64,000 nucleotides of DNA, from contig BQMJ01000050.1 in the NCBI GenBank assembly GCA_025991245.1, forward strand, positions 124,001-188,000, written 5' to 3'. How positions within the stretch are numbered: position 1 is the first letter of the stretch; each line of letters starts with the position of its first letter. Both the position numbers and the translations under genes were made by a program. Positions 1-10,216 of the stretch are shown here, in pieces. Source of the DNA: Galdieria partita. Its lineage: Eukaryota > Rhodophyta > Bangiophyceae > Galdieriales > Galdieriaceae. The notes under the pieces are model-generated. The model did no database searches. It was not told the DNA's origin and was given only the letters and a program-made list of their open reading frames with translations.

Positions 1-226
1 GGGGTAGAACGACAAACGGTATTTCTTTATCACATGTTGGGAGTTATACTCTATCAAACTGTATGTGCAGTATTACTCTTCTGAATACTTTTAGTGAGAT
101 GGCTATTATGACGCTATTCTACGAGGAGCAACAAACGATTCGCATGCACACTAGGTGGCTTTGATTGTTCCTACTTCCTTGAAACCGATTGGTTGATTGG
201 CAATTTCGTCGTCGATTGCAAAAAGT

Positions 227-505
227 ATGTTTGGAGCATTGCACAGAACTTTGGCGTTACTGGATGGAAGAGTTGCTTTTTCTCGACCCAAAATAGTTAC
301 TCATGCAGGGCGAAAGAACCGGAAAAAGCAAAGAAAAATTGTGGAAATGAATCTTGCTGTTCTTCGCGAAGGAGAGATTGAACTTGCAAGACGAAGGGGG
401 ACATACGTTCCACTCGATCAGGTTGCAGTTGCTGACGTTATGGATAAAATTCTAAAAGACCCGGAAAAGTTGGAAACAGTTTCTTCGAAGAACAAGAACA
501 TCTGA
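227..505 (+). CDS. Small basic protein of unknown function
   Basis: An open frame of 92 codons starts at the first in-frame ATG (227). The frame stays open upstream to a TTG, so a 5' exon cannot be excluded. The first 25 residues lack acidic residues and contain Arg, Ser and Leu, which would suit an organelle presequence. A strongly basic stretch follows (GRKNRKKQRK, about residues 28-37), then a helical, charged C-terminal half. I do not recognise the family. An organellar ribosome-associated or RNA-binding protein would fit the composition, but nothing proves it. It converges on the next gene, which is on the other strand. Confidence 0.4.
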   Translation: MFGALHRTLALLDGRVAFSRPKIVTHAGRKNRKKQRKIVEMNLAVLREGEIELARRRGTYVPLDQVAVADVMDKILKDPEKLETVSSKNKNI

Positions 506-694
506 TATTGCATGGAACGTTGTTTTGGAGAAGTTGCCCCTTTTGGTGTTGTAGCTTTTGTATGGGACAGCTTATCAGCATAAAGGCACTTGAAGAATCA
601 CAAGTCGATGGTTGTGGTCTTATGAGTGGAACAAGGTAGACTCTAATTTTGAGGAAGGCAGCCGATCCTTTATTCCTGTAAATAAACTGCCCAC

Positions 695-2127
695 TCAGTT
701 TAAAGACTTCTTTGACTTGGTTGCAGACTTGTCAGTTCTTGGACGCCGTTTCTTAGACCTTTCTGGAGTCTCGGTTTTTGAAGATTTCCGCAAAGATTGT
801 TTCCTTTTCGTTGCCGCTTGACTTATTTGTTCCTCTAAGGCTACTATTTGAGAATCCCTAGTTTTAACTTCTTGAATAAGTTCATCCTTTGACATGTTTT
901 GATAGTTTGTTGAGATATGATACTTGGGTTCCTTTCCTTCGAAAGTACTTTGATCAAGGGATGAATCTTTTCGGGTCAAATTAGTCAAAAAAGATCTAAT
1001 CTGTTTCCATCTTTCCTTTTCAGGTGATTGAGAAATAGAAGCTCTTATTTCCTCCAAAGTGGTTTCTGGCAATATTAAAGACAAAATTTCTAATAATTCG
1101 TCACTAGTGAATATTTCTTCATCCAGTAAGAAAGATTCTTTGCTGGCTAATTTTGTTGACATAGAATGGACAACATCGTTATGGCCATTGTGCAAACCGA
1201 TCTTCTCCTTCGTAAAAACTTCTTGTAAGAAAAAACTCAAATCAATGACTTGATTGACGAATTTCTCAACTTTTCGAACAGTTTCTTCGACATTGCAATC
1301 TACTATCTTACAATGTTCACTGTCAAAACTGTTCTCTGCAACAACTTCTATCGAATCTTTGGATTTTTGCGAGATAGACAAGGAATCCCTTCTAGAAGAC
1401 CAAGATGGATTCCATTCTTGTTCAAACTCCTCTAAATACTTGACAGGTTGCGCAATATTTGCTGTAATCTGGTCGATCCGACTTAAAGTTGATTTCAAAT
1501 ACTCTATTTGTTGCTGATATCTGACGAGTTGCCTGGCAATTTCCACTACGTTCGTTTCAACTTTTCTCCAACGGAAATGAGTATTTTCATATGACTCAAC
1601 AGATTTCTCACTAGCTAACACTAGCAAGGACTGCCATAAATCATAGAGAACTTCACGACACTCACCAGGCAGCGTGGAGAAATGAGTAACAAAGTTTTCA
1701 AGCTCTTTCTGGGAAAAGGAAGATTTCCAAACTTTTTCTTGGACAGGATTCTTCTCTTTCGTGTAAAACAATCTCTTCAGTAGAGAACCATAAAGAAGTA
1801 GGATCGAAAGGATGACTTGAAAGACCCCTATTTACCAGTATTGAGTGTAACGACAGCAAATATAAAGACTATCTCACCTTCCGCACCAACAGAAGTCGAC
1901 TGTGCGTCCTTTGTTTGTTTTACGTTGTGTCCGCTTTCAGGTTCACTTTGTGAAGCTTGCGTGTTCGACTCACTATCCTGGAAAGTTGCCAGTATTGCAA
2001 CATATTTTCTACAAGGCTTTGTATGCAATAGTTTCAGCCGTTGTTTGTTCACATGAAAACAAACAGAACATTTGCAGACTTTCAGAGAACGAAAATGAAG
2101 AGCCACAAAAGACACAATCTGAAACAT
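695..2127 (-). CDS. Membrane-anchored coiled-coil protein with basic tail (unknown)
   Basis: Two exons, 2127..1878 and 1827..695, flank a 50-bp GT-AG intron and join in phase to give 460 residues. The start is the ATG at 2127. The N-terminal ~45 residues are rich in basic and hydroxyl residues and contain no acidic residue, like an organelle transit peptide (inference). Residues ~55-85 are polar and acidic. The splice junction then opens into a hydrophobic segment (VFQVILSILLLYGSLL, ~residues 84-99) that could span a membrane. The rest is helical with heptad-like spacing, an acidic middle, and a Lys/Arg/Ser-rich last 50 residues that would suit binding to nucleic acid or acidic lipid. No family is recognised. 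Confidence 0.68.
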
Positions 2128-2201
2128 TTGTCTATACAAAATGAAATTTTGAAAACCAAAGCCTCTTTAACAAAACATAGACGATTTTTGGCTACTGTAA
2201 A

Positions 2202-3368
2202 CTAGTTCAAGTGAATTCCTATAGCTTCTGCAAACCTGCAAAAAGCATACTTCTCGTTAGCACAAAGAGAAAAAGAAGTAGGCTGTGCTGAGGAAGCAGC
2301 ATCCTTTGAGCTAGTTGGCTTCTGGGTAGGCGACGGCGAAGGTGACGAAGTTGCACTAGATCTTGGAGTAGGCGTCAATGTAGCTTTTGACGAGTTGTTT
2401 GACTTGGTTGATACGGAAACACCTGCTGTTGGATGAGGAGCGTCAGTTGGCAATGGCGCATCGGTTGGAGATGGAGAATCGCTCGAATTCTTCTTTACCG
2501 AGAGGGTTACTGGGCTGGTAGTTGAAGCTCGAGGACTGAGACTCGAAACAGAAGATCCGCCACCACTTCCCTGTTGTTTATCTACTGAGGACGACGAAGA
2601 ACCATAAGAAGAAGAAGATTGTGCTGCAGAGACAGTAGAAACAGCTTGACTGGTGCTTGAAGCTCCATAACTAGAAACTTGTTGTTGCGCAGAAGAAACG
2701 CTGGTTGGAATTTGACACTACCAAGGATAAACAAACGTACTGTCAGTTAAGTCTTTACTTACCTCATACATCGTACTGTATACTGCAGTATAGACTGCTG
2801 CTACAGTGAATGTAGGAGACACCGTGCTGACTGCAGCCAAAGTGAATGTTGGAGATTCCGTGGTCGTCTCTGTAGCTATAGTTGTTTGATAGGCTGTAGA
2901 GACAACAGTGTAAATAACGGAAGGTACACAGGTCTCTACGGCTTGAGTGGTGCTTGTTGCTAGAGATGTAGAGGTATAGTATGCAGATTGCACAGAAGTG
3001 TAGGTAGCGATCTTTGTTTCAGCAACAGCTGCCACTGTAGACGTTGCAGTACTTGTATATGCCCAGGATCGCAGAACAGGACTAGGAAACTTGTTTTCAG
3101 TGTCATAGTGTCCTTCGTTCACGCGATCGTAGTAGGAGGACGACACTGCTTGTACAGCAGACACTGTTTGAGTAATAATTGGCACAGAGACTTGTTTACA
3201 CCCGGCTTGCTCAGTATCACTAAGTCCGCTATACTCCTCAGGGGTAAGAATCATATATTGCCTAGCTATGTTTGTATGGTATTCAAAGCTTTTCCCAACT
3301 GCTGATACAATAAGAATGATATGAAGTACAAGCAGCAACTTGCAGTATTTGTTTCTCAGGGCGTCCAT
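2202..3368 (-). CDS. Secreted Ser/Thr-rich (cell-wall or mucin-like) protein
   Basis: Exons 3368..2763 and 2717..2202 are joined in phase 0 across a 45-bp intron, giving 388 codons less the stop (about 373 residues in the two exons as counted). An N-terminal hydrophobic signal peptide (LLLVLHIILIVSAVG) points to the secretory pathway. The middle is built of Ser/Thr/Ala/Val with many Tyr and includes an imperfect repeat of the form SPTFT-AAV. The second exon is almost wholly Ser, Thr, Pro and Gln with runs such as SPSPSPTQKP, then ends in a short Cys-containing tail. The composition is typical of heavily O-glycosylated surface or wall proteins. No enzymatic domain or GPI signal is evident. Confidence 0.72.
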
Positions 3369-3589
3369 GTCAACTTGTAAACTCTGAATGCCTCTCTTTT
3401 CTGATCCCCCAAAAAATTAAAAATTTTCTTAATCCGGTAAATGGTTCCCTTTTTTTCACAAGCAATTCAATTGGCCATTCCAAAAGAATTTAAAAATTCC
3501 ACAAACGATCGACGACGCAAAGACAATCAATCCACTGTCTCTGCCACCCAATGAGAAAATAATGTTTTGTGGTGAATTCAAATCCTCTC

Positions 3590-5038
3590 TTATCTCGCTT
3601 CCTCCATTTCCGCCCATTTGTTTAGTTGAAACAATCGAATTCTTCCTTTTTGGGTACCATAAATAAGACCATCGGCCACAACTCCTGATATCGTCCTTCC
3701 TGAGGAAAATACAGCTACGTTAATCTCATCCTCTACACTAGGAGTATAGTTGATACGATCATAAATGACGTCCGACTGCAAAGTTTGAACAAGACTTGTT
3801 CGATTCTTAGAATGTAGATGGTGAATTTCTATCACATCGGCCTTTCCGGTTTCTAAATTGAAAAACTCACCATGTGAATCCCATAAAAATATCTTTGCCA
3901 TATCAGTCACGCTTGGGGAGCGAAAACTAAATCCTGCAAGCAGGTGTGAACCACTTGAAGAAAACTTCAAATTCGTTAGAGCCCAAAGATGCGCAGAATC
4001 TAAAGGTATACTATATAACATGTCGCCCATAAGAACTCCATCAGCACTATTAACAAGCGAAAAAATAGCTATCCGAAAAGACATCCGGTTGTCTTCCTCT
4101 GGAACGCAAGCAACAATCATTTTTCCACAAGGAGAAAAGTCAACACCTGCATCGTTATAGGCAATAGCTCTTGGAATTATCAATACGGGACTGCTAGAAG
4201 AGATTGTCTGTTCCTCAAGGTCAAAGCGATGCAAAACAAATCTCAAACTAAATTGCAACTCTGCAGAGGAACGGTTCTTTTCCCCAGTAAGAAGAAACTG
4301 TCCAGAAGGGTGAAACTGTACCATATGATAAGGTAAAGTAGGCATAGGGGTCCTGAGAATCTCGTATGACTCTTCTCCCGAAGACTCCAAGACAGAGAAA
4401 TCCTCATCATCTCGACAAACACGGACTTTAGTGTTCAAAGGTTGAAAGAGTGAACGGAATGTATTCGAAGAATTATAGCGTTGTTGTGACTTTCTAAGTG
4501 AATATTTACGGAGAACGCCATATCTCCAAAGAAAAACGCAAGAACCTGAAGAAACTGCGATAAGTTCTCCGTTAGGATGGAAGCTTAAGCAGCTAATTGA
4601 CGCAGGAAACTTTTGAGAACGAACACAACTACCATCACGCAAGTCCCATACACAACACTCATTACCAATACAACCAGAAGCAAGAATATGTCTCTTGAAG
4701 GGATGAAACTTAACTGTCCAAGGAGTTCTACGATGCTTTTCCAATGTGGCTATTTGCTTACCGGAAGGCCATTCAAAAACTTTTACCGAATGGTCCCCGT
4801 GAGTAGAAGCAAAATATCGACCATCATGGGAAAAGGCGATGGAAATGGTGGACTTTACAAGAGAAACCGAACGGTCCAATTCCAAATATCTGCCTTCCCT
4901 TGAAAAAAGCCTAATATATTCACACTCAAGACGATAATTCAATTCTTTTCTCAATTTGTGTGAAATTCTTTCTCCTCGCTCTCTCTTTTCTGCATATATA
5001 CGAAACACACTTCCTCCCGAAGGACACTCACTCGTCAT
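3590..5038 (-). CDS. AMBRA1-like WD40 repeat protein
   Basis: Single-exon gene of 482 residues starting at ATG 5038. WD40 repeats occupy about residues 62-172 and resume in the C-terminal half. The second repeat contains HRRTPWTVKFHP (102-113) followed by ASG and a VWDL ending, which closely matches the signature of AMBRA1. In animals AMBRA1 is a scaffold for autophagy initiation and a substrate receptor of CUL4-DDB1 ubiquitin ligases. The long disordered C-terminus of vertebrate AMBRA1 is absent, so this corresponds to the WD40 core alone. The gene is divergent from GCN5 with 84 bp between start codons. A plain CUL4 substrate receptor is the main alternative role. The lack of introns is unusual here, but the family is eukaryotic. 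Confidence 0.78.
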   Translation of the reverse strand: MTSECPSGGSVFRIYAEKRERGERISHKLRKELNYRLECEYIRLFSREGRYLELDRSVSLVKSTISIAFSHDGRYFASTHGDHSVKVFEWPSGKQIATLEKHRRTPWTVKFHPFKRHILASGCIGNECCVWDLRDGSCVRSQKFPASISCLSFHPNGELIAVSSGSCVFLWRYGVLRKYSLRKSQQRYNSSNTFRSLFQPLNTKVRVCRDDEDFSVLESSGEESYEILRTPMPTLPYHMVQFHPSGQFLLTGEKNRSSAELQFSLRFVLHRFDLEEQTISSSSPVLIIPRAIAYNDAGVDFSPCGKMIVACVPEEDNRMSFRIAIFSLVNSADGVLMGDMLYSIPLDSAHLWALTNLKFSSSGSHLLAGFSFRSPSVTDMAKIFLWDSHGEFFNLETGKADVIEIHHLHSKNRTSLVQTLQSDVIYDRINYTPSVEDEINVAVFSSGRTISGVVADGLIYGTQKGRIRLFQLNKWAEMEEAR

Positions 5039-5122
5039 AAGACAACAGAAATTGCCAACAATCTATCCAAATTTATGTGATTGGCGCAATCATCGATTTT
5101 CTTGTTGGAAGACGCATTTCCT
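5039..5122. promoter_or_regulatory. Short divergent promoter region (AMBRA1-like / GCN5)
   Basis: Only 84 bp separate the ATG at 5038 on the minus strand from the ATG at 5123 on the plus strand. Both 5' untranslated leaders and both core promoters must lie here or inside the genes. No TATA box stands out. The call rests on gene geometry alone. Confidence 0.5.
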
Positions 5123-6540
5123 ATGAGTCAAGAGGATAAACAGGAACTGAAAGAAGTGCCAGTCAATGGAAACGTCTCTTTGAGTGGGGAAATTCCCCCA
5201 GATTTTCGTTTGACCCCCTGCTGTGAAGTAAGTTATGTAGTATCCTAGCCAACAGTTGTTGACTTTCAGAAGGTTCCTAAAGCTAAACATCCTCGTCCTG
5301 TTCCGGAAGGTGCTTGGGAAATGTCCACAGAAGGTATTCTTGGACCAGATTCACAACATGCTTATGTACAAAGATGGTACTCTATGGTTCAGCAAGAAAA
5401 GTCGGGTTCTGTCAAGTTCCAAGTGGTTCGAAACGATAGCAAACGGGAAAGTCTGATGTTACTCCTAGGATTGAAAAATGTGTTTGTAAGGCAATTGCCT
5501 AATATGCCCAAACCTTATGTGACAAGACTAGTCTTTGACAGAAAGCACGAGTCTACGATTCTTACAAAGTGTACAAGTAGTAGAGAGTATGTGGTTATGG
5601 GAGGTTGTTGTTATAGACCTTTTCTTGAAGAGCGCTTTGCAGAAATTGCTTTTTTAGCCATTTCCGATAGTGAGCAAGTTCGAGGATATGGGACAAGACT
5701 TATGGCTTACACAAAAGAAAGAACAAAGGAACTGGGGTTAACTCATATACTCACTTGTGCAGATAACAATGCAGTTCCTTATTTTAAGAAACAAGGTTTT
5801 TCGAAAACGATTACTCTCGAAAAGGAAAGATGGCAAGGTTATATAAAAGATTGTAAGTATTTGAGTCTTTATAGGATAAGTAGTCTCGTAATGCTAGTTA
5901 TAGATGATGGAGTTACTCTTATGGAATGTGTTTTGAACCCGAAAGTTGACTATCTTAATATTCCTTCCATGTTAAAAGCACAGAAAATGTGCTTAATAGA
6001 AAAACTAAAGGAAATAAGTAATATTCATATTGTGTATCCTGGCCTGGATCCCGAGATTCGAAAGAAAATCCGGTTGGAAGATATTCCTGGTTTGAAAGAA
6101 GGTCTTGAACAAAGTGAACGATCACTTGGCAAGACAATTCCCCTTGAATCTCTGGCGGCTCCAAGAGATCCTGCATCGTTGCAAGCACTTCATAAAGAAC
6201 TTCAACAGATATTGACTCAAATCAAACAGCATCAAAGTGCATGGCCGTTTTTAGAACCGGTAGATCCTGAACAGGTAATTGTGACAGTAGAACTTTGTAA
6301 GTTACATAATGATTCCTTTCTCAGACAGGTGCCTTGGACTATTACGAAGTTATCAAGAATCCTATCGACTTGAGGACCATTCAAGAACGTCTGGATAGAG
6401 GAGATTATTATGTTACGAAGGAAATATTTGCCGCAGATTTGAAGAGAATGATCGAGAATTGTGAAGCTTATAACGGTGAAAAACATTTCATTACAGAGTT
6501 GGCTCATAATTTGGAACGTTTTTTTAATCAGAAACTGTAA
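5123..6540 (+). CDS. GCN5: GCN5-type histone acetyltransferase with bromodomain
   Basis: Three exons (5123..5227, 5270..6274, 6325..6540; introns of 42 and 50 bp) encode 441 residues. The GNAT acetyltransferase domain spans about 90-215. FAEIAFLAI (158-166) carries the catalytic Glu160 equivalent, and QVRGYG (171-176) is the acetyl-CoA-binding loop. A bromodomain fills the C-terminus (about 335-435) and contains WPFLEPV, DYYEVIKNPIDL and YN before the last helix. The second intron splits the bromodomain right after WPFLEPVDPEQ, and splicing restores the conserved TGALDYYEVI. The metazoan PCAF-N region is absent, as in yeast and plant GCN5. GCN5 acetylates histone H3 within SAGA/ADA-type complexes in the nucleus. 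Confidence 0.95.
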
Positions 6541-6668
6541 AATATCTTAGAACGACTTTATACAAGAACAACTGATAAACAAGCAACTGTCAACTGACTG
6601 TTTATTTATTGAAATTTGTCATTTTCGATCAGTTTCAGTTTCTTAAACAAGAGTTTGCACGTACTTGC

Positions 6669-8079
6669 ATGATGACTTTTCAAATGTTGTGTTTCTTATT
6701 TCTGTTTTCGGTTTTCATATTATGTGACGCTAACTTTTCTGTTCCGTATATTTCTGTGAATACTGAGAGACTTATTGAAGACTTGAAAATACTTGGACAG
6801 TTTTCTGACGGTGACTATCCTGGTATTACCCGGCTTTTATACAGCAAAGAAGATAAAGCAGCTCGACGCTATTTAATTGCTTTGTTTGAAAAGTCTGGTC
6901 TTTCAGTTTCTTGGGATCCTGTTGGGAACATATTTGCTCGATGGGAAGGCAGCGATCCAAGAGCACCTGCAGTGGCTTCTGGTTCTCACTTTGATACTTT
7001 GTTGAATGCAGGCTTATATGATGGTACTTTGGGTGTTTTGGGCGCCCTAGAAGCTGTCAGGAGTTTAAAGGAAGTTGGATTTGAACCAAAAAAGTCAATT
7101 GAAATAGTTGCTTTTACTTCTGAAGAAGTTAGTCGGTTTGGTATCGGCTGTTTGGGCAGTCGTTATTTAGTTGGAAGTCTTACGGTTGAGGAATTGTTGA
7201 AACTAAAGGATAGTGATGGAGTTTCTTTCGAAAATGCTCGGCAAAGTTGTGGATATATAGAGAAACTTCGAGAATCTATGATAGCTGAAGACTACTACTC
7301 TGCATTTGTTGAATTACATATCGAACAATATCACATTTTGGAAGATGAGGGTGTTCCTATAGGCTTAGTAACAGATATAGCAGCTCCATCCTTATACACA
7401 ATAGAGTGGAAGGGTCCTGGAGGTCATGCAGGAAGTGTCCCATCTTATGAAAGGCAGGATCCATTTTTGGCTGCTTCGGAGTTTGCTCTAAACTTGGAGC
7501 AACTTGTGTTAAAAGTATATGCATTTGTATCTATTGAAGTTTTTTATTGATGAAAAGTTTCAAGGATCCTAAAAATACCCGTGCGACTATTGGTCGAGTT
7601 GAAGTATATCCTGGTTCTGCAGGTGCCATTCCTCGGTCCGTTCGTTTGTCATTAGATATTCGAGACATCAATGGTAATTTGAGTCACTAGAATATTTTAG
7701 TGTCTAGTAACGACAAGAAGAGGCTGCTAGGATAAAAGTGAAGGAGCAAGCATTAGAGAAAGCCGCTGCTATTGCGAGGAAGAGAAAGGTAACCATGGAA
7801 ACATTGCACAACTATTCATACCCTCCAGCGAAGATGGACCCACGAATAGTTGAAGTCATAGAAGACTCATGTCGAGCACATAACTTTTCATATCTAAAAC
7901 TTATTTCCAGACCTTTTCATGATTCGCTGTTTATGGCAACCAAGTTTCCAACTGGTATGATTTTTATTCCTTGCAAAGAAGGAAAGAGTCATGTTCCAGA
8001 TGAGTATGCTTCTCCAGAAGACATATTACGTGGAGTTGAAGTGTTGGCTGAGACATTGGCAAGGCTATCGTATCAATAA
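6669..8079 (+). CDS. Ureidoglycolate/allantoate amidohydrolase-like M20 metallohydrolase
   Basis: Three exons (6669..7507, 7558..7673, 7718..8079) give 438 residues. A hydrophobic N-terminus (MLCFLFLFSVFILCDA) is a likely signal peptide, matching the ER location of plant ureide enzymes. Metal-binding features of the M20/hydantoinase-carbamoylase group are visible: GSHFDT (His107), GLYDGTLG (Asp118) and FTSEEVSRFG (Glu152/153). The C-terminus has HDSLFMA and GMIFIPCKEGKSH, which resemble plant ureidoglycolate amidohydrolase more than bacterial AllC. The family releases ammonia from ureidoglycolate or allantoate in purine breakdown. The first donor (GT|GTTAAA) is weak and was chosen because it alone keeps phase and gives a 50-bp intron. 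Confidence 0.86.
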
Positions 8080-8446
8080 AGAAGTGGAACTCTTTGCAAT
8101 CTGTTCCTCTTGTTTCGGATTCGCAACAGTTGTCATTTCAACAGTTTTTCCCACTTGTGAGAGAATTATCAGGATTTGTTATTTCCTTTAGGTGAGTGAT
8201 ATTGACTTGCTTCCTTATTATGCCCCAAAGGTAGCCTTGTTATTTGGTGAACTTTGGAAGATTCCTCGCGATCCTACTTCTCACGTGAGAAGCACAAGGG
8301 TGATCATAGCTGAATACTACTTCCATGCGGTTCCCTCCACCAGTAGTTTTTCTCGAGGAACACTTTTGACAAAACACCGTCCTTTGCACTGTTCTTCACA
8401 TATCCGTACAACTTTAAACTAACGAAGAACTTTGTAGGCAACACTG
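8080..8446. other. Intergenic, promoter side of 14-3-3 gene
   Basis: This 367-bp stretch lies between two plus-strand genes. It holds a 76-codon open stretch with no ATG start and no recognisable motif. It probably contains the 3' end of the amidohydrolase transcript and the 14-3-3 promoter. Confidence 0.4.
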
Positions 8447-9334
8447 ATGGACGCAGAAACAAGAGAGAAGTCCGTTTATCTTTCAAAGTTGGCGGAACAA
8501 GCAGAAAGATACGACGGTGAGTAGCTTTGCCTAGCCTAAAACTACTTACTGACGCCCTTTTCGCAGAGATGGTTCAAGAAATGAGGAAAGTTGCTTCTCA
8601 AACCGACGAAAACACTACTGAGCTTTCCGTGGAAGAGAGGAACCTTTTGTCAGTTGCTTATAAAAACGTCATTGGCGCTAGAAGAGCTTCGTGGAGAATT
8701 ATCTCATCTATCGAGCAAAAGGAGGAAAGTAAGGGGAATCAGACTCACGTCACTATTAGCCGTGATTATAGAAAGCAAATTGAAAGAGAGATGTCCACTA
8801 TCTGCAAGGATATTTTAGGTATTCTTGACAAGAACTTGATTCCTTCCTCAAAGAACGGTGAAAGCAAAGTCTTTTACTACAAAATGTAGGTGCCTTACTG
8901 GATACTATTCCTATCACACTGAACTGGAGAATAGGAAGGGAGACTATTATCGATATTTGGCAGAATTTTCTAGCGATGAAGATAGGAAGGGAGCAGCAGA
9001 GTCTTCTTTAGAGGCTTACAAGGCTGCGACTGATATAGCGTCAACCGATCTGGCTCCCACGCATCCTATTAGGCTTGGTTTGGCTCTCAACTTTTCGGTC
9101 TTTTATTATGAGATCATGAACTCTCCTGATCGTGCTTGTCAACTTGCCAAGCAAGCATTTGATGATGCAATTGCAGAGCTGGATACTTTGTCCGAGGAAA
9201 GCTATAAGGACTCGACTCTTATTATGCAACTTTTGCGGGACAATCTTACTTTGTGGACCTCGGATATGGGTGGAGACGAAGAAGAAGGTGCAAATTCTGC
9301 GGAAGGTGGTGATGGCGCCAAAAAGTCAGAGTAA
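8447..9334 (+). CDS. 14-3-3 protein
   Basis: Three exons (8447..8516, 8567..8885, 8935..9334; introns 50 and 49 bp) encode 262 residues, the usual family length. Hallmarks in order are [54 protein letters not shown] (restored exactly across the second intron) and [14 protein letters not shown]. These include the phosphopeptide-binding Lys, Arg, Arg and Tyr. The C-terminal tail is acidic and Gly-rich, as in other 14-3-3 proteins. It binds phosphoserine/threonine motifs in client proteins, in the cytosol and nucleus. Confidence 0.97.
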
Positions 9335-10216
9335 AAAAAGTGATTACGAGTACTTGTTATCACTCAAGTCGCTTGACATGTCTTTCTATAAAGATACTTT
9401 CTGTGGATGATTTGGTTCACTTTTTTCTTATAGTTGTATTGGCACACAGATACAGAGCATTTGTTTGAACCAGAAACTTACAGACAAAAAACTTACTTTT
9501 GATAGATTGTTATCTGCTGTCGAAAGATTGCGGAAAAGTCTTCTAGAAACATTGTTGAGTTTTATCCATTGTTCTCCAGTTGAAAACTTTGTGCCAAACA
9601 CTGCTGAATTATTTTTGATTGTGGTTTTTTGCGATGACGTTGCGACTCTTTCCTACAAGAGCGCACAAGTGGTGGTTCCTAGTCACTTTGTGTTTGTCCG
9701 TGACACTAGTTGTTGGTTCGATTATGGAGATAAAGAGTATTGGTTGACTTGTTTCTTCGTGCACTCTCTGACAAACAGTATTAGGGAATGATCATCGCCT
9801 ATGTACTACTTCAATACTTGGTTCGGTTTTGAGTTTTGTTTTATCTTCTGGTACCTTAGTTGCGACAACTTGCCACATGAGACCTCTTAGGCCCTTGAAT
9901 TCGGAAAGTCCTATTCTGTAAGTGTTGCCGTATCCCTCTGTCGAAAATCTCTTTGAATACTTGTTTTAAGTATGGTAGAAAAACTAAGATATAGGCCGAG
10001 TTTTGCTGTTTATAATCATAGAGGTACAGTTATGCATATGAGTCGTTATGGCGACGTACCAGAATCCACTTTATGATGGAAACAGAGAGAGAGAGTTGAA
10101 GTGCTGAGAGACCAACTCTTGGAATTTTTTTTAACTAGAGGACGTTTTTCTAGCTGCTCTAAGGTACAATTGTCTCGCAACTCGCTTGAAATAAGGTGAA
10201 CAATATAACCGTGACT
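9335..10216. other. Intergenic, no supported gene
   Basis: This 882-bp stretch lies between the convergent 14-3-3 gene and a minus-strand membrane-protein gene. A 108-codon plus-strand frame (9465-9791) begins only with TTG and shows no domain. A short AG-repeat tract lies near 10083-10096. I see no tRNA or known snRNA signature. Confidence 0.4.

Noticed and set aside
3590-5038. Horizontal transfer as an explanation for intronless genes (AMBRA1-like, TBC, Sec16, Sec1)
   Set aside because: All belong to eukaryote-specific families and share the base composition of their neighbours by eye.
8886-8934. Premature end of 14-3-3 at the TAG of 8887-8889
   Set aside because: A GTAGGT donor overlaps that stop, and splicing to 8935 restores the invariant YYKMKGDYYRY.
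9465-9791. 108-codon plus-strand frame after 14-3-3
   Set aside because: It begins with TTG, has no recognisable domain and no plausible exon partner.
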